Positions 28,806-39,084 of a stretch of DNA of 64,000 nucleotides are shown here, in pieces (position 1 is the stretch's first letter; each line of letters begins with the position of its first letter). Made by a program: the position numbers and the translations under genes. The stretch lies in NCBI RefSeq assembly GCF_019285595.1, contig NZ_CP079094.1, positions 434,001-498,000 on the forward strand. The letters are read 5' to 3'. The notes under the pieces were generated by a model. It saw only the letters and a program-made list of their open reading frames with translations, searched no databases and was not told the origin of the DNA. The DNA is from Rickettsiella endosymbiont of Dermanyssus gallinae (GTDB taxonomy: Bacteria; Pseudomonadota; Gammaproteobacteria; Diplorickettsiales; Diplorickettsiaceae).

Positions 28806-29417
28806 ATGCTGTTACCATTAATTTTTTGTTTGCTGGCGTATCTGATGGGCGCTTTATCAAGTGCCATTATTGTTTGTAAGTGTGCGGGTTTGCCGGATCC
28901 CCGAACCCAAGGTTCGGGTAACCCAGGCGCGAGCAACGTATTAAGAATGGGTGGTAAAGGCTTAGCCAGCATTGTTTTTTTAGTTGATATGTTCAAGGGG
29001 TGGTTGCCGGTTATCATCGCCAGTTACTTAGGGTTACCTTTATCTGTTTTGGCATGGGTCGCATTTTTTGCTTTCTTAGGCCATCTATTTCCGATTTTTT
29101 TTAATTTTCGTGGCGGCAAAGGCGTAGCGACAGCCTTGGGTGGATTACTTGCTTTAGCGTGGCCGCTTGGCTTATTCGCCTTACTGGTTTGGCTTGTCGT
29201 ATTATTTTTATTTCGTATTATATCCTTAGCCTCTATTTCGGCAGCATTATTCACATTTTGTTATGCTCTTTATTTGCTACCACCTGCAGCTTATTTTCCT
29301 ATCTTACTGATGTGTGTTTTGTTAGTGCTTCGTCACCATGCCAATCTTAGACGCTTATTGGCAGGTCAGGAGCCAAAATTAAATTTAATGAAAAAAGATA
29401 ACGCTAAAAAGTTATAA
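28806..29417 (+). CDS. plsY: Glycerol-3-phosphate acyltransferase PlsY
   Basis: PlsY, 203 residues, transfers acyl groups from acyl-phosphate to glycerol-3-phosphate in the inner membrane. Motif 1 (GSGNPGASNVLRMGGKG, about residues 36-52) and motif 3 (FRGGKGVATALGGLLAL, about residues 101-117) are clear. Five to six hydrophobic segments are visible. The tail is basic. It diverges from orn; a hairpin with T run follows. Confidence 0.95.
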   Translation: MLLPLIFCLLAYLMGALSSAIIVCKCAGLPDPRTQGSGNPGASNVLRMGGKGLASIVFLVDMFKGWLPVIIASYLGLPLSVLAWVAFFAFLGHLFPIFFNFRGGKGVATALGGLLALAWPLGLFALLVWLVVLFLFRIISLASISAALFTFCYALYLLPPAAYFPILLMCVLLVLRHHANLRRLLAGQEPKLNLMKKDNAKKL

Positions 29418-29455
29418 TTAAACCATGCGTCTTTAATCTTTATTCTCGATTATTA

Positions 29456-29490
29456 AGCGACACCATTAGCAAATGGCGCTCTTTTTATTT
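29456..29490 (+). terminator. Probable terminator of plsY
   Basis: CCATT (29463-29467) pairs with AATGG (29472-29476) and AGCG with CGCT outside, with a three-base bulge on the 5' side, followed by CTTTTTATTTTT. It is a reasonable intrinsic terminator. Confidence 0.55.
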
Positions 29491-29562
29491 TTATGTTAGT
29501 TTCAAAGACGTCATCGTATTAAATACAGAAGGCTAAAAGTTTTAGCAAAACGAAGGGGTGTT

Positions 29563-31959
29563 ATGATTATACGAAAAGAAGCGCTTAAAAGTTTATTTAA
29601 ACAGTACTTTGAAGTTATTCCTGCAGGAGCAGATGTTTCCCCTTCTATTATAAGAGAAAATGCGAAGCGACAAGTTGAGTCTTTACAAAAAATGCGTCAA
29701 CTTGCTAAAGAAAACTCACTGGCGGATGTCCCTAAAAAAGCGAATGCATCTAATGGTGAGCATGCGCCGCCTTCATTAACAACAGAAAGAGTGCCAAGCC
29801 CTTCGTCCTCTTCATCATCTTCTTCCTCTTTAGAAAGTCATAGTCAGGAAATTGAATTAAAATTATTTTTATATGAAATGGAGCGAGGCAGGAAAAAATG
29901 TGAGCTTATTTTTGGTCATAAAAAAGGAACTGATCCCTTGCAAGCTAAGCGTCTTGGTGTAGAAGCCTCTCAGACAATGCCAGGTTGTTATAAGCGAAAT
30001 CTAGACTCCACGATAACAAGAGGGCCAGAGGGATGGTCTGAGTTTGTGATTAGCTATGATAATAAATTTATTTTAAATTATACGAGTCGTGAGATCGAAA
30101 AAGTAACAGCAAAAGGAACACATCAATTTGAGTTTAATCACCAAACGATGGATTGCGGCACTTTTTTAAAAGCCGCGGGCAAGATACGAATACTAGATAA
30201 CGGAAAAATAGTTATTTCACCTTATAGTGAATATTTAGAACTTGGATGGGATTATATCCCTATTATTCTTTTTGTTCTTCGGGAAAAAGGACTGTCTGTT
30301 TCAAATGAAAATATCTTCATTGCTAATGAGCAGGGAGATGTTATCTTGCATCCAGAAACCAGTCAATCAAATAAGATTCCTAAGTCAGAACAGATAGTTC
30401 CCTTTTATCTAAATGAAAGTCGTTTTCCTCTGGCTAAAGCGATAGCTGAAAATAAGGAGTTAGATGTTAAAGGAATTTTATCTAAGCTTTTTTTAAGTAT
30501 AGACGACAGCATTTTAGGCACTAGAAATAAAAAGGATATCAGTGAATTAATAACTAAAAAGGATCAGTTAAAAACTGCTATCGTTAATCTTTTGTTAGCA
30601 CTGATAAGAAATGATTTGCCGAATGATTTATTTAAAATAGCGGGACCAACTATCGATGCACAGCTATCTGAAATAAATAAAAATAGCGAATTAATAAAGA
30701 ATAAATTTGGCTTTTCTATAAAAGCAGTGGTTGATGAAACTGTTTATAAAAATTTGTGCAAAATTAATGAAAATCTCGAGTTAATGAAAAATAGAGACGG
30801 AGATAGTTTAAAAAATATTCTTAGTAAAATTACTCGTAATAAATTTTTAAAGCTTAATAAAAATATAAATAGCCAGGCTGAAAAAAATAATTCTGATGTT
30901 GAGTCGGAAGCAACACTTGAGAAATCTATCCATGAAAAGTTATTTGAAATTAAAAGAAACATTGAATCCATAAGCAGGGCTCAAGCTAAAAAAGATTATA
31001 AAGTTGTTGCTTTAAAAGAAGCTGTTGACAAAGTCATCTATGAAAATTTATGTGAAATTAATGAATCTATACTGTCAATAAAAAATAAGGATGGCGTTAC
31101 TTTAAAAGAATTTACTGGAAAAACTGCCCGTCAAAACTACGGCGAAGTTAATGAAGCGATACAGTTAATAAAAGATAGTCATGGTATCGATTTAAGTTTT
31201 GTGGGCAATGAATTGGATAATTGGCTTCATTATATTTTTAATTTGAAATTTCAACATGCGAATAAGTTAGGGATAGTAGCGAGAAAGGGAGAAAGCGTAT
31301 TATCTGCAGCATTACATCATGTTGAAATCAACTTGAAAGAAATTAAAGTGGGTTCTCTTCCACAACGGCATACAAATGAAGTTGATCTTATTAATTCTCC
31401 TTTTGTTCGATTTTGCTCTGAAAATCCTACTAAAACGTGTATTGCATTATTGCGTGATTATACTAAAGGTGGTTTTTTTTGGAGATTATTGACGGGTGCT
31501 TGGCGACGTCATCACATTAAAGCGGTTGAGCAGCTTTTAAAAGGATACGATAACCAACAGTATTCGGATAATCTTTCTGTCCAGGATATTTATCGAGAAC
31601 TGTTTAATCTAAATGAGGGCACTTTAGCTGAGTATACGGGTAAAAAAGGGACGCTTTATGCGCGTCTTTTATGGTGTGAAACACTGGAAAATGGAAGTGC
31701 TGTAGATCCTGCCGTACCTGTCGTTTCTGTTGTTAATGAAGGGCCTAGTCAAAGTGAAGTGCTAAGTAATCGAGGGGAGGTTCCGTTAAACAGCCGCGTA
31801 GAAGAGATGCCTGCCATGGTTTCTACTTCTGTTGCTAGTCCGGTGTTTTATAGGGGGGCAAAACGAGATAGCCAACCGCCATTAACGGTGCCCACCATTG
31901 TCATCGAAGGAGCGGCTACACCACCGATGGCTACTTCTTCTCCTGGATTAGGGTGCTAG
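29563..31959 (+). CDS. Large unknown protein with internal repeats, effector-like
   Basis: I do not recognise this 798-residue protein. A poly-Ser stretch at about residues 80-91 splits a short N-terminal part from the rest. Residues about 365-545 hold four or five related units of about 25 residues, with the pattern [17 protein letters not shown] / [17 protein letters not shown] / [17 protein letters not shown]. Near residue 640, [20 protein letters not shown] followed by [15 protein letters not shown] resembles a C-terminal domain I remember in many Legionella proteins (I think DUF5617; unverified). No signal peptide. It is convergent with tsaD and their ends overlap by 3 bp (31956-31959). 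Confidence 0.65.
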   Translation: MIIRKEALKSLFKQYFEVIPAGADVSPSIIRENAKRQVESLQKMRQLAKENSLADVPKKANASNGEHAPPSLTTERVPSPSSSSSSSSSLESHSQEIELKLFLYEMERGRKKCELIFGHKKGTDPLQAKRLGVEASQTMPGCYKRNLDSTITRGPEGWSEFVISYDNKFILNYTSREIEKVTAKGTHQFEFNHQTMDCGTFLKAAGKIRILDNGKIVISPYSEYLELGWDYIPIILFVLREKGLSVSNENIFIANEQGDVILHPETSQSNKIPKSEQIVPFYLNESRFPLAKAIAENKELDVKGILSKLFLSIDDSILGTRNKKDISELITKKDQLKTAIVNLLLALIRNDLPNDLFKIAGPTIDAQLSEINKNSELIKNKFGFSIKAVVDETVYKNLCKINENLELMKNRDGDSLKNILSKITRNKFLKLNKNINSQAEKNNSDVESEATLEKSIHEKLFEIKRNIESISRAQAKKDYKVVALKEAVDKVIYENLCEINESILSIKNKDGVTLKEFTGKTARQNYGEVNEAIQLIKDSHGIDLSFVGNELDNWLHYIFNLKFQHANKLGIVARKGESVLSAALHHVEINLKEIKVGSLPQRHTNEVDLINSPFVRFCSENPTKTCIALLRDYTKGGFFWRLLTGAWRRHHIKAVEQLLKGYDNQQYSDNLSVQDIYRELFNLNEGTLAEYTGKKGTLYARLLWCETLENGSAVDPAVPVVSVVNEGPSQSEVLSNRGEVPLNSRVEEMPAMVSTSVASPVFYRGAKRDSQPPLTVPTIVIEGAATPPMATSSPGLGC

Positions 31960-33008
31960 TCTAGTTTGTCTAGGGGCCAGCGAGTCATGGTTTTTATAGC
32001 AAGATCATCATGCTGGCCTAGATTTAAACGTCTATAACCTAGATAAGCGATCATAGCGCCATTGTCGGTACAAAAACTGGGGCGTGGATAATGAACCGTT
32101 ATTTTGTTTTTTTCTGCCATAGCGCCTAATTGTTCTCGTAGAGATTTATTAGCCGCGACGCCACCTGCGACCACTAAGCGGGTTAACCCAGTTTGTAATA
32201 GTGCACGTTGTGTTTTTCTGACCAAAGTCTCTACGACAGCGGCTTGAAATTCCTGGGCAATATCCGCTTTAGTTTGTTCATCCTTCGCATTTGAATTAAT
32301 TGTGCTGCTGACAAATGTTTTTAAGCCGCTAAAGCTAAAGTTTAGACCGGGTCTATCTAGCATAGGACGAGGAAAACGAAATCGTTTCGGGTTGCCTTTT
32401 TCAGCTAACTTGGCAATAGCAGGGCCGCCAGGATAATTTAGGCCGAGTAATTTAGCGGTTTTGTCAAAGGCTTCTCCTACGGCATCATCCACACTTTCGC
32501 CTAAAATCTCATAATGACCTAGATCGTGGACACTAACCAGCAAGGTATGGCCACCGGATACCAATAGGGCAAGAAAGGGGAACTCAGGTGGGTTTTCTTC
32601 AAGCATAGGAGCGAGTAGATGAGCTTCCATATGATGTATCCCAAGGGTTGGGATAGCTAGCGCCCAGCCCAAGCTACGGCCTAAGACAGCGCCTACCAGA
32701 AGAGCGCCGGCTAAGCCAGGTCCAGCGCAGTAGGCAATACCTTCAATCTCAGAGAGGCTAAGATCGGCCTCTTTTAGGGTTTCCTGGAGCAGGGGTAATA
32801 TTTTGAGGATATGATCACGTGAAGCCAGCTCAGGAACGACCCCACCATATTGATTGTGTAGCTCAATTTGACTATAGAGCGTGTGGGCGAGTAAGCCTTT
32901 TTTGGCATCATAAATGGCAATGCCCGTCTCATCGCAGGAGGTTTCAACGCCGAGCACACAACCTATAGAATGTTTTAAGACACCTTGTTTTGAATAGAAA
33001 CTTTGCAT
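31956..33008 (-). CDS. tsaD: tRNA threonylcarbamoyladenosine transferase TsaD
   Basis: TsaD, 350 residues, makes t6A37 in ANN-decoding tRNAs with TsaB and Tsa[21 protein letters not shown] is near residue 19, the metal motif [13 protein letters not shown] near residue 122, and FSFSGLKTF near 226. The N-terminus is about 16 residues longer than usual ([14 protein letters not shown]); a GTG at codon 18 would give the common length but lacks a ribosome-binding site. It diverges from rpsU, as in many gammaproteobacteria. Confidence 0.95.
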   Translation of the reverse strand: MQSFYSKQGVLKHSIGCVLGVETSCDETGIAIYDAKKGLLAHTLYSQIELHNQYGGVVPELASRDHILKILPLLQETLKEADLSLSEIEGIAYCAGPGLAGALLVGAVLGRSLGWALAIPTLGIHHMEAHLLAPMLEENPPEFPFLALLVSGGHTLLVSVHDLGHYEILGESVDDAVGEAFDKTAKLLGLNYPGGPAIAKLAEKGNPKRFRFPRPMLDRPGLNFSFSGLKTFVSSTINSNAKDEQTKADIAQEFQAAVVETLVRKTQRALLQTGLTRLVVAGGVAANKSLREQLGAMAEKNKITVHYPRPSFCTDNGAMIAYLGYRRLNLGQHDDLAIKTMTRWPLDKLD

Positions 33009-33070
33009 TTTGCTCGATTGATGGTTAGAATTGTCCCCCTATTTTAACTTTAATTGAGGAAGTACACTAC

Positions 33071-33298
33071 ATGCCTGGTGTAATACTTAAACCTGGTGAG
33101 GCGCTAGAGTCTGCAATACGTCGTTATAAGCGTACTTGCGAAAAGTCACGTATTTTTGCTGAAGTACGTCGCCGAGAATATTATGAAAAGCCAACCGAAG
33201 CACGCAAGCGTTGCTTTGCAGCGGCGGTTAAGCGTTCACGTAAGCGATTAATGCGCGATAACCCCGTCTTTTTAGCTAAAATGAAGCGTAAGCACTAA
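33071..33298 (+). CDS. rpsU: 30S ribosomal protein S21
   Basis: S21, 75 residues, is a small basic protein that assists mRNA binding. [20 protein letters not shown] at about residues 7-26 and [20 protein letters not shown] are family motifs. It heads the rpsU-yqeY-dnaG group. The divergent gap to tsaD is 62 bp and must hold promoters for both, but no clear box is seen. Confidence 0.96.
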   Translation: MPGVILKPGEALESAIRRYKRTCEKSRIFAEVRRREYYEKPTEARKRCFAAAVKRSRKRLMRDNPVFLAKMKRKH

Positions 33299-33310
33299 TC
33301 TGGATTAACA

Positions 33311-33760
33311 ATGGATTCTCCTCTCAAACAGCGGCTTCAAGATGATATGAAGGCCGCGCTTCGTGCGCAGGATAAGCCGCGTTTGGGTGTTGTCCGGATG
33401 ATACTAGCAGCGATTAAGCAGATAGAAGTAGATGAGCGTATTGAATTAGATGATGCGCGCATTTCTCAGACGCTTAACAAGATGATCAAACAGCGCCGTG
33501 ATTCTATTGCGCAATATACTCAAGCTAAGCGTGATGATTTGGTCGAGCAGGAGCGCTTTGAAGAAGGCATTATTCAAACTTATTTACCAGAATCTTTAAG
33601 TGAAGAAGAAGTAAATAAACTGCTATCCCAAGCGATAGAACAAACCGGTGCAACGTCTATCAAAGATATGGGAAAGGTCATGGCAGAACTGAAGTTAAAA
33701 TGCCAGGGTCGAGCGGATACAGCGGCTTTAAGTGTTAAAGTAAAAGAACGCTTATCCTGA
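33311..33760 (+). CDS. yqeY: GatB/YqeY domain protein
   Basis: The protein is 149 residues of the YqeY family, related to the C-terminal helical domain of GatB. MKAALRAQDKPRLGVVRMIL at about residues 13-32 and a Gln-rich middle are typical, as is the end TSIKDMGKVMAELKLKCQGR. Its exact function is unsettled; binding to tRNA or amidotransferase partners has been suggested. It lies 12 bp after rpsU and 37 bp before dnaG. Confidence 0.92.
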   Translation: MDSPLKQRLQDDMKAALRAQDKPRLGVVRMILAAIKQIEVDERIELDDARISQTLNKMIKQRRDSIAQYTQAKRDDLVEQERFEEGIIQTYLPESLSEEEVNKLLSQAIEQTGATSIKDMGKVMAELKLKCQGRADTAALSVKVKERLS

Positions 33761-33797
33761 ATTGTATCTGACTAAATCCATCTGAGGGTTATAATGC

Positions 33798-35552
33798 ATG
33801 TCATCAACCCCAATTCCACAAGATTTTATCAATGATCTTTTAGCACGTTGTGATATTGTTCAGCTAATCGATGAGCGTGTTCCTTTACGCAAAAAAGGCA
33901 AGAGTTATACCGCTTGCTGCCCTTTCCATACTGAAAAAACACCTTCCTTTACCGTAGCGGCTGAAAAGCAATTTTATTATTGCTTTGGTTGTTCGGCAGG
34001 CGGTAATGCGCTGAGCTTTCTGATGGATTATGAGCGCTTAAGCTTTCCGGAAGCGGTTGAATTATTAGCGGAACAGTTTGGTCTGCAAGTACCCCATTCT
34101 GAATCTTATCAATCTGCACAGAAAGGCATAGCGACAACACTTTATCCACTGTTGGAAAAAGTGGCGGCATTTTATGCCGAACAATTGCGCGCTACGCCGG
34201 CGGCGATTGAATATTTAAAGCAGCGCGGCCTATCAGGACAGCTAGCTAAAAAATTTAGCTTAGGTTATGCACCTGCTGCCTGGGATCATTTACTGAAAGC
34301 ATTTAAAGATACCGACGCATTATTAGCCGCTGGATTACTGATAAAAAAATCTGAAGGAAAAGGATTCTACGATCGTTTTCGTGACAGAATTATTTTTCCT
34401 ATTCGTGATAAAAGGGGACGCGTGATTGGTTTTGGGGGACGTATATTAACCCAAGGCCAAAGTGAAGCTAAATATTTGAATTCCCCGGAGACAATACTTT
34501 TTCACAAAGGTAAAGAATTGTATGGCTTGCATGAGGTTTGTCATGAAAGCCGTCAGTCTGAGTACATCATTGTAGTAGAAGGCTATATGGATGTATTGGC
34601 GTTATTTCAAGCGCAGATTCCTTGTGCCGTAGCTACCTTAGGAACAGCGACCAGCAGTGATCAAATCTTACGTTTGTTTAGTATAAAACAAGAAATTATT
34701 TTTTGTTTTGATGGTGACGAAGCCGGTAGAAAAGCTGCATGGCGTGTTTTAGAGATTGGTTTAGCTTTGCTGCAAGATGGGTATTCAATGCGCTTTCTGT
34801 TGTTGCCCGATGGGGAAGATCCCGATTCGTTCGTTCGCAAGCAGGGGCGAGAGGCGTTTATGGCTTTAGTACGACAAGCGCATTATTTAGGTGACTTTTT
34901 ATTTGAACATTTATTAACGCAACTTGATATTAGCCAACTAGAGGGAAAAGCACGTTTGGCTAAATTAGCGATACCACTGATAGAGAAGATTCCGCTAGGC
35001 ATTATGCAGCATAAATTATTTGAACAACTGGCTGCTTTGATCAATATGGATGTGCGTACCTTAAAACAAGTCACACAGAGCGAGATAAACACACCAGTGA
35101 AACCACGAATAAAAAAAACAGATAGCGCTAAGCGCTTTTCTCCGATGCGCTTAGCCATTGCGTTTTTAGTGCAATACCCACAACTGGCTAAAACACTTTC
35201 TGAGCAACAATGCCAATTGCTTAAAACATTAGATTTGCCCGGTAGTTCCCTGTTAATTAAGTTATTTTTATTATTGAAAGAATCGCCGGAATTAAGTAGT
35301 GCTATGTTATTAGAATATTGGCGTGACGATGAAGCTTCTTATAAAATTTTGCAACAATTAATTCATTATTCGGTCACTATCCCTACGACGGGTATTCAAG
35401 CTGAATTTCATGACTTACTGAATCATTTGCAGAACATGGCTGTTCAACAAAGCATCGATAAATTATTGCATCAAGCTAAACAGTCGGTTTTAACAGAAGA
35501 ACAGAAAAGACACTTATATCAGTTAATATTGAGTACTCGAGGCGAAAAATAA
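33798..35552 (+). CDS. dnaG: DNA primase
   Basis: DnaG, 584 residues, makes RNA primers at the fork. The zinc finger is visible as CCPFHTEKTPSF with CFGC about 18 residues later (about residues 38-66). The TOPRIM domain has EYIIVVEGYMDVLALFQAQI (about residues 255-274) and FCFDGDEAGRKAAWRVLEIG. The C-terminal helicase-binding domain is divergent. It is slightly short for the family. The usual downstream gene rpoD is absent here. Confidence 0.96.
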   Translation: MSSTPIPQDFINDLLARCDIVQLIDERVPLRKKGKSYTACCPFHTEKTPSFTVAAEKQFYYCFGCSAGGNALSFLMDYERLSFPEAVELLAEQFGLQVPHSESYQSAQKGIATTLYPLLEKVAAFYAEQLRATPAAIEYLKQRGLSGQLAKKFSLGYAPAAWDHLLKAFKDTDALLAAGLLIKKSEGKGFYDRFRDRIIFPIRDKRGRVIGFGGRILTQGQSEAKYLNSPETILFHKGKELYGLHEVCHESRQSEYIIVVEGYMDVLALFQAQIPCAVATLGTATSSDQILRLFSIKQEIIFCFDGDEAGRKAAWRVLEIGLALLQDGYSMRFLLLPDGEDPDSFVRKQGREAFMALVRQAHYLGDFLFEHLLTQLDISQLEGKARLAKLAIPLIEKIPLGIMQHKLFEQLAALINMDVRTLKQVTQSEINTPVKPRIKKTDSAKRFSPMRLAIAFLVQYPQLAKTLSEQQCQLLKTLDLPGSSLLIKLFLLLKESPELSSAMLLEYWRDDEASYKILQQLIHYSVTIPTTGIQAEFHDLLNHLQNMAVQQSIDKLLHQAKQSVLTEEQKRHLYQLILSTRGEK

Positions 35553-35674
35553 TTTGAGTCAACGTTGCTAAATGTTCTTAATTGTCTAATCCCAGCCTAG
35601 TTCCTCTTATCTAGCTACCGCATAGTGCTTCTGGTAAAGTGCGCAGGGATAACAATTAATTGGAGTTAAATGGT

Positions 35675-36793
35675 ATGCAAATAGGTGTTCCTAAGGAAAT
35701 CAAAAACAACGAGTTTAGAGTGGCGCTTGTTCCGGCTACAGTGCGTGAATTGGTAGCACATGGACATCAAGTATTCGTACAGACAAAAGCGGGCGAAGGT
35801 ATCGATATTTCGGACAGCGATTATACGGATGCCGGTGCCAAAATTCTTAACACCGCAAAAGAAGTCTTTGATAAAGCGGAGTTAATACTCAAAGTAAAAG
35901 AACCACAAGCGGTAGAATGTGGTTACTTGCGAGAAGGGCAAACACTCTTTACCTATTTACATTTAGCGGCCGATCAAAATCAAACAGAGCTTTTATTAAA
36001 GTCAGGTTGTACGGCCATTGCTTATGAGACCGTGACCGATGCACGGGGTGGATTGCCTTTGTTGGCGCCGATGAGTGAAGTAGCAGGACGTATTGCTATA
36101 CAAGCGGGCGCGCACTGTTTGGAAAAAGCGCAAGGTGGGCGCGGTATTTTATTATCGGGTGTACCAGGTGTTGCTTCAGCCAGTGTCGTTGTTTTAGGTG
36201 GTGGTGTGGTAGGAAGCAATGCAATTCGTATGGCGTTGGGTGCACAAGCGCAGGTAACCGTATTAGATAAATCCGTTGCACGTCTGCAGGAGTTAGATTC
36301 ACAGTTTGGTGGCCAGTTAAATACTATTTTTTCAACGCGCGATGCCATTGAAAAATATACCGCCTTAGCTGATCTTTTAGTGGGTGCAGTACTGGTACCT
36401 GGCGCAGAAGCGCCGAAAATAGTGAGTAGAGAACTAATAAAAAAAATGCGTCCAGGCACGGTTGTTGTGGATGTGGCGATTGATCAAGGAGGATGTTTTG
36501 AAACAAGCCGACCCACCACACACGCGGAGCCGACCTATGTGGTAGACGATGTCGTGCATTATTGTGTTAGCAATATGCCAGCGGCTGTTCCACGTACCTC
36601 TACCTTTGCTTTAACCCATGCCACATTTCCTTATATATTTGCACTCGCCAATAAAGGCATTCAACGCGCATTGGCCGAAGATAGTCATTTGCGTAATGGC
36701 CTTAATATTTGTAGAGGTCAAATAACGCATCAGGCCGTGGCGAGCGTTTTTGATAAATTGTATATCCCTGCCCAGGAGGCCTTAAGTGCTTAA
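35675..36793 (+). CDS. ald: Alanine dehydrogenase
   Basis: Ald, 372 residues, oxidises L-alanine to pyruvate with NAD. I place the start at the ATG at 35675 with GGAG nine bases upstream, giving MQIGVPKEIKNNEFRVALVP. The upstream TTG adds only five residues. VVVLGGGVVGSNAIRMALGA (about residues 170-189) is the NAD motif. Its stop overlaps the next gene by 8 bp. The gap after dnaG (122 bp) suggests its own promoter. In an intracellular organism it may make pyruvate from host alanine. Confidence 0.93.
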   Translation: MQIGVPKEIKNNEFRVALVPATVRELVAHGHQVFVQTKAGEGIDISDSDYTDAGAKILNTAKEVFDKAELILKVKEPQAVECGYLREGQTLFTYLHLAADQNQTELLLKSGCTAIAYETVTDARGGLPLLAPMSEVAGRIAIQAGAHCLEKAQGGRGILLSGVPGVASASVVVLGGGVVGSNAIRMALGAQAQVTVLDKSVARLQELDSQFGGQLNTIFSTRDAIEKYTALADLLVGAVLVPGAEAPKIVSRELIKKMRPGTVVVDVAIDQGGCFETSRPTTHAEPTYVVDDVVHYCVSNMPAAVPRTSTFALTHATFPYIFALANKGIQRALAEDSHLRNGLNICRGQITHQAVASVFDKLYIPAQEALSA

Positions 36794-38162
36794 GTGTTTT
36801 ATTGAGCAAACGGAACGATCCATTCCCATTGTTTCGCTAACAGCGAAACAATGGGATTCGTGGTTAGCAAAACAAAAGCCTGCTGCACAGCAATGGCTTG
36901 CGACACTTAATTTTTCTGTAAAACCAGGGAGCACAGTACTGCTTCCTGGCAGCGAAGGGCAATTAGATCAAGTCGTTCTCATACTGAATGATGCAGCCGA
37001 TTTTTGGTCGTTTGGTTGTTTATCTTGTTCATTACCGCCAGGACATTATCATTATGTTGATATCAACGATGAGGTTTTTTTTCATCGTGCGGCGATGGCT
37101 TGGGGATTAGGTGCTTATGAATTTACACGTTATCAAGCAGCGACAAAACCACAGGTTCAGTTACTGATTCCTCCTACAGCTAATATTCAGGCATTGAATG
37201 CTAAAGTTAAAGCGATTTATCGTGTACGTGATTTAATTAATACACCTACAGAAGATATGGGTCCTGCTGAATTAGCCGATACCTTTGTTAAGCTCGGTAA
37301 AAGTTTTCATGCTTCAGTAAAACAAATTGTTGGTGATGATCTTTTAAAGGAAAACTATCCGGCTATTCACGCAGTGGGTAGAGCAAGTCCACGTGAACCA
37401 CGTTTGCTTGATTTAACATGGGGCGATAAAAATAATCCTAAAGTTAGCTTAGTTGGTAAAGGCGTATGCTTTGATTCCGGTGGCTTAAACCTAAAGTCCG
37501 GTTCAGGTATGACATTGATGAAAAAGGATATGGGTGGTGCTGCCAATGCGATTGGTTTAGCAGAAATGATCATGTTACTTAAATTGCCGGTGCGTTTGCG
37601 CTTGCTGGTCCCTGCGGCTGAAAATGTGGTTTCAGGCAATGCATATAAACCGGGTGATGTAATTAAAATGCGTAATGGTTTAAGCGTAGAGGTGGGCAAT
37701 ACAGACGCCGAAGGTCGACTTATTTTAGCGGATGCTTTAAATGAAGCCGATAGTGAAAATCCAGATTTACTGATTGATTTTTCTACCTTAACCGGTGCGG
37801 CTAGAGTAGCGGTGGGTACAGAAATCGCTGCATTTTTTACAAACAAAGAGGGCTTGGCAAGCGCATTATTAAAAAATAGCGAAGAAGCGCAGGATCCTAT
37901 GTGGCGGTTACCACTGTATAAGCCGTACCAAAAATTATTAGAGAGTAAAATTGCCAATCTCAATAATTCAGCCAGTTCTTCTTACGCTGGTGCTATTACA
38001 GCGGCTTTATTTCTGGCAAATTTTATCAAAGAAGAAACCCATTGGGTGCATATCGATTTTAATGCCTACAATGTGGCGGCGAGACCCGGAAGACCTGAAG
38101 GTGGCGAAGCCATGGCGATCTTTAGTTTATTGGGTTACTTAGTTAAAAAGTATAGCGCTTAA
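36786..38162 (+). CDS. M17 leucyl aminopeptidase family protein
   Basis: The product, 458 residues, is a zinc or manganese aminopeptidase of family M17. The metal-binding and catalytic motifs are visible as VSLVGKGVCFDSGGLNLKSG (about residues 220-239), KKDMGGA and NTDAEGRLILADAL (about 302-315). The N-terminal domain is divergent from PepA. The start is GTG, 8 bp inside ald, so they are probably coupled. A 15-bp perfect hairpin lies in codons 13-24. Confidence 0.9.
   Translation: MLKCFIEQTERSIPIVSLTAKQWDSWLAKQKPAAQQWLATLNFSVKPGSTVLLPGSEGQLDQVVLILNDAADFWSFGCLSCSLPPGHYHYVDINDEVFFHRAAMAWGLGAYEFTRYQAATKPQVQLLIPPTANIQALNAKVKAIYRVRDLINTPTEDMGPAELADTFVKLGKSFHASVKQIVGDDLLKENYPAIHAVGRASPREPRLLDLTWGDKNNPKVSLVGKGVCFDSGGLNLKSGSGMTLMKKDMGGAANAIGLAEMIMLLKLPVRLRLLVPAAENVVSGNAYKPGDVIKMRNGLSVEVGNTDAEGRLILADALNEADSENPDLLIDFSTLTGAARVAVGTEIAAFFTNKEGLASALLKNSEEAQDPMWRLPLYKPYQKLLESKIANLNNSASSSYAGAITAALFLANFIKEETHWVHIDFNAYNVAARPGRPEGGEAMAIFSLLGYLVKKYSA
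36824..36856 (+). promoter_or_regulatory. Strong hairpin inside the aminopeptidase coding start
   Basis: TCCCATTGTTTCGCT (36824-36838) and AGCGAAACAATGGGA (36842-36856) are perfect complements around a three-base AAC loop. The structure lies within the reading frame, 38 bp after the GTG. There is no U tract. It could slow translation or stabilise the upstream ald mRNA end. Confidence 0.6.
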
Positions 38163-38167
38163 AATCT

Positions 38168-39022
38168 CTAAGAGAGTTCGATGTTAGCAGCTAACAAGGT
38201 ATTGCTGAGTAACATCGCCACGGTCATCGGCCCAACGCCCCCCGGCACAGGTGTAATATAAGCAGCCGATTGTTTTGCTGTTTCAAACTCGATATCACCG
38301 TGCAGTTTTCCATTTGGCGATCGTGTAATACCAATATCAATCACGATAGCGCCGGGTTTAATCCATTCACTTTTAATAACACCAGCTTTTCCTATGGCGC
38401 TGACTAATAAATCCGCTTGTTTAACAGCTTGTTGTAAGTCACGTGTTTGTTTATGACAGAGCGTAACAGTACATTTTGCATTAACCAACTCTAATGCCAT
38501 GGGTTTACCCACTATATTTGAAGTCCCTACTACCACTGCATTTAAACCAGGCAGCGTAATTTTTTCATGCTCCAGTAAACGCATCACGCCATACGGGGTG
38601 CAAGGCCGTAAATAAGGTCGTCCTTGGGCAAGCAAACCCAAGTTAGTAGGGTGAAAGCCATCCACATCTTTTTTTGGATCGATACTATCTAAAATCAGTG
38701 GTGTTTTTATATGCTTGGGAAGCGGAAGCTGGATCAGAATGCCGTGTATAGAGGTATCACTATTTAGCTGTGTAATCAGAGATAATAGCTTTTCTTGCGA
38801 GATATCCTGCGGTAAATCATAAGCGACTGATTTTATCCCGCATTCGCTACATGCCTCGCGTTTATTTCGTACATAGATGTGTGAAGCCGGATCATCACCC
38901 ACGAGAATGACCGCCAAGCCGGAGGCAGATTGACCTTGGGTGAGACGGCGTTGAACTACATCTTTTAGGTTCTCGCGAATTTTTTGGGCAATTGCTTTGC
39001 CATCAATGATTTTTGCCGTCAT
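38168..39022 (-). CDS. folD: Methylenetetrahydrofolate dehydrogenase/cyclohydrolase
   Basis: FolD, 284 residues, interconverts methylene- and formyl-tetrahydrofolate with NADP. YVRNKREACSECGIKSVAYD (about residues 51-70) carries the catalytic lysine, and QLPLPKHI is the second motif. The NADP site AVVVGTSNIVGKPMALELVN (about residues 162-181) and the end PVPGGVGPMTVAMLLSN are typical. It is convergent with the aminopeptidase and divergent from serS. Confidence 0.95.
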   Translation of the reverse strand: MTAKIIDGKAIAQKIRENLKDVVQRRLTQGQSASGLAVILVGDDPASHIYVRNKREACSECGIKSVAYDLPQDISQEKLLSLITQLNSDTSIHGILIQLPLPKHIKTPLILDSIDPKKDVDGFHPTNLGLLAQGRPYLRPCTPYGVMRLLEHEKITLPGLNAVVVGTSNIVGKPMALELVNAKCTVTLCHKQTRDLQQAVKQADLLVSAIGKAGVIKSEWIKPGAIVIDIGITRSPNGKLHGDIEFETAKQSAAYITPVPGGVGPMTVAMLLSNTLLAANIELS

Positions 39023-39084
39023 AATTGCTTCAAATTACCGTTGTTAGGAAGAGAGATTTTTCTTGTAGAGCAAGGCCATATTAT

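Noticed and set aside
28763-29254. Minus-strand frames opposite plsY
   Set aside because: plsY is strongly supported by conserved motifs; these are shadows.
39025-39084. N-terminal extension of SerRS
   Set aside because: The conserved SerRS start MLDPKLLR is at 39085; the extension overlaps the divergent folD promoter region.
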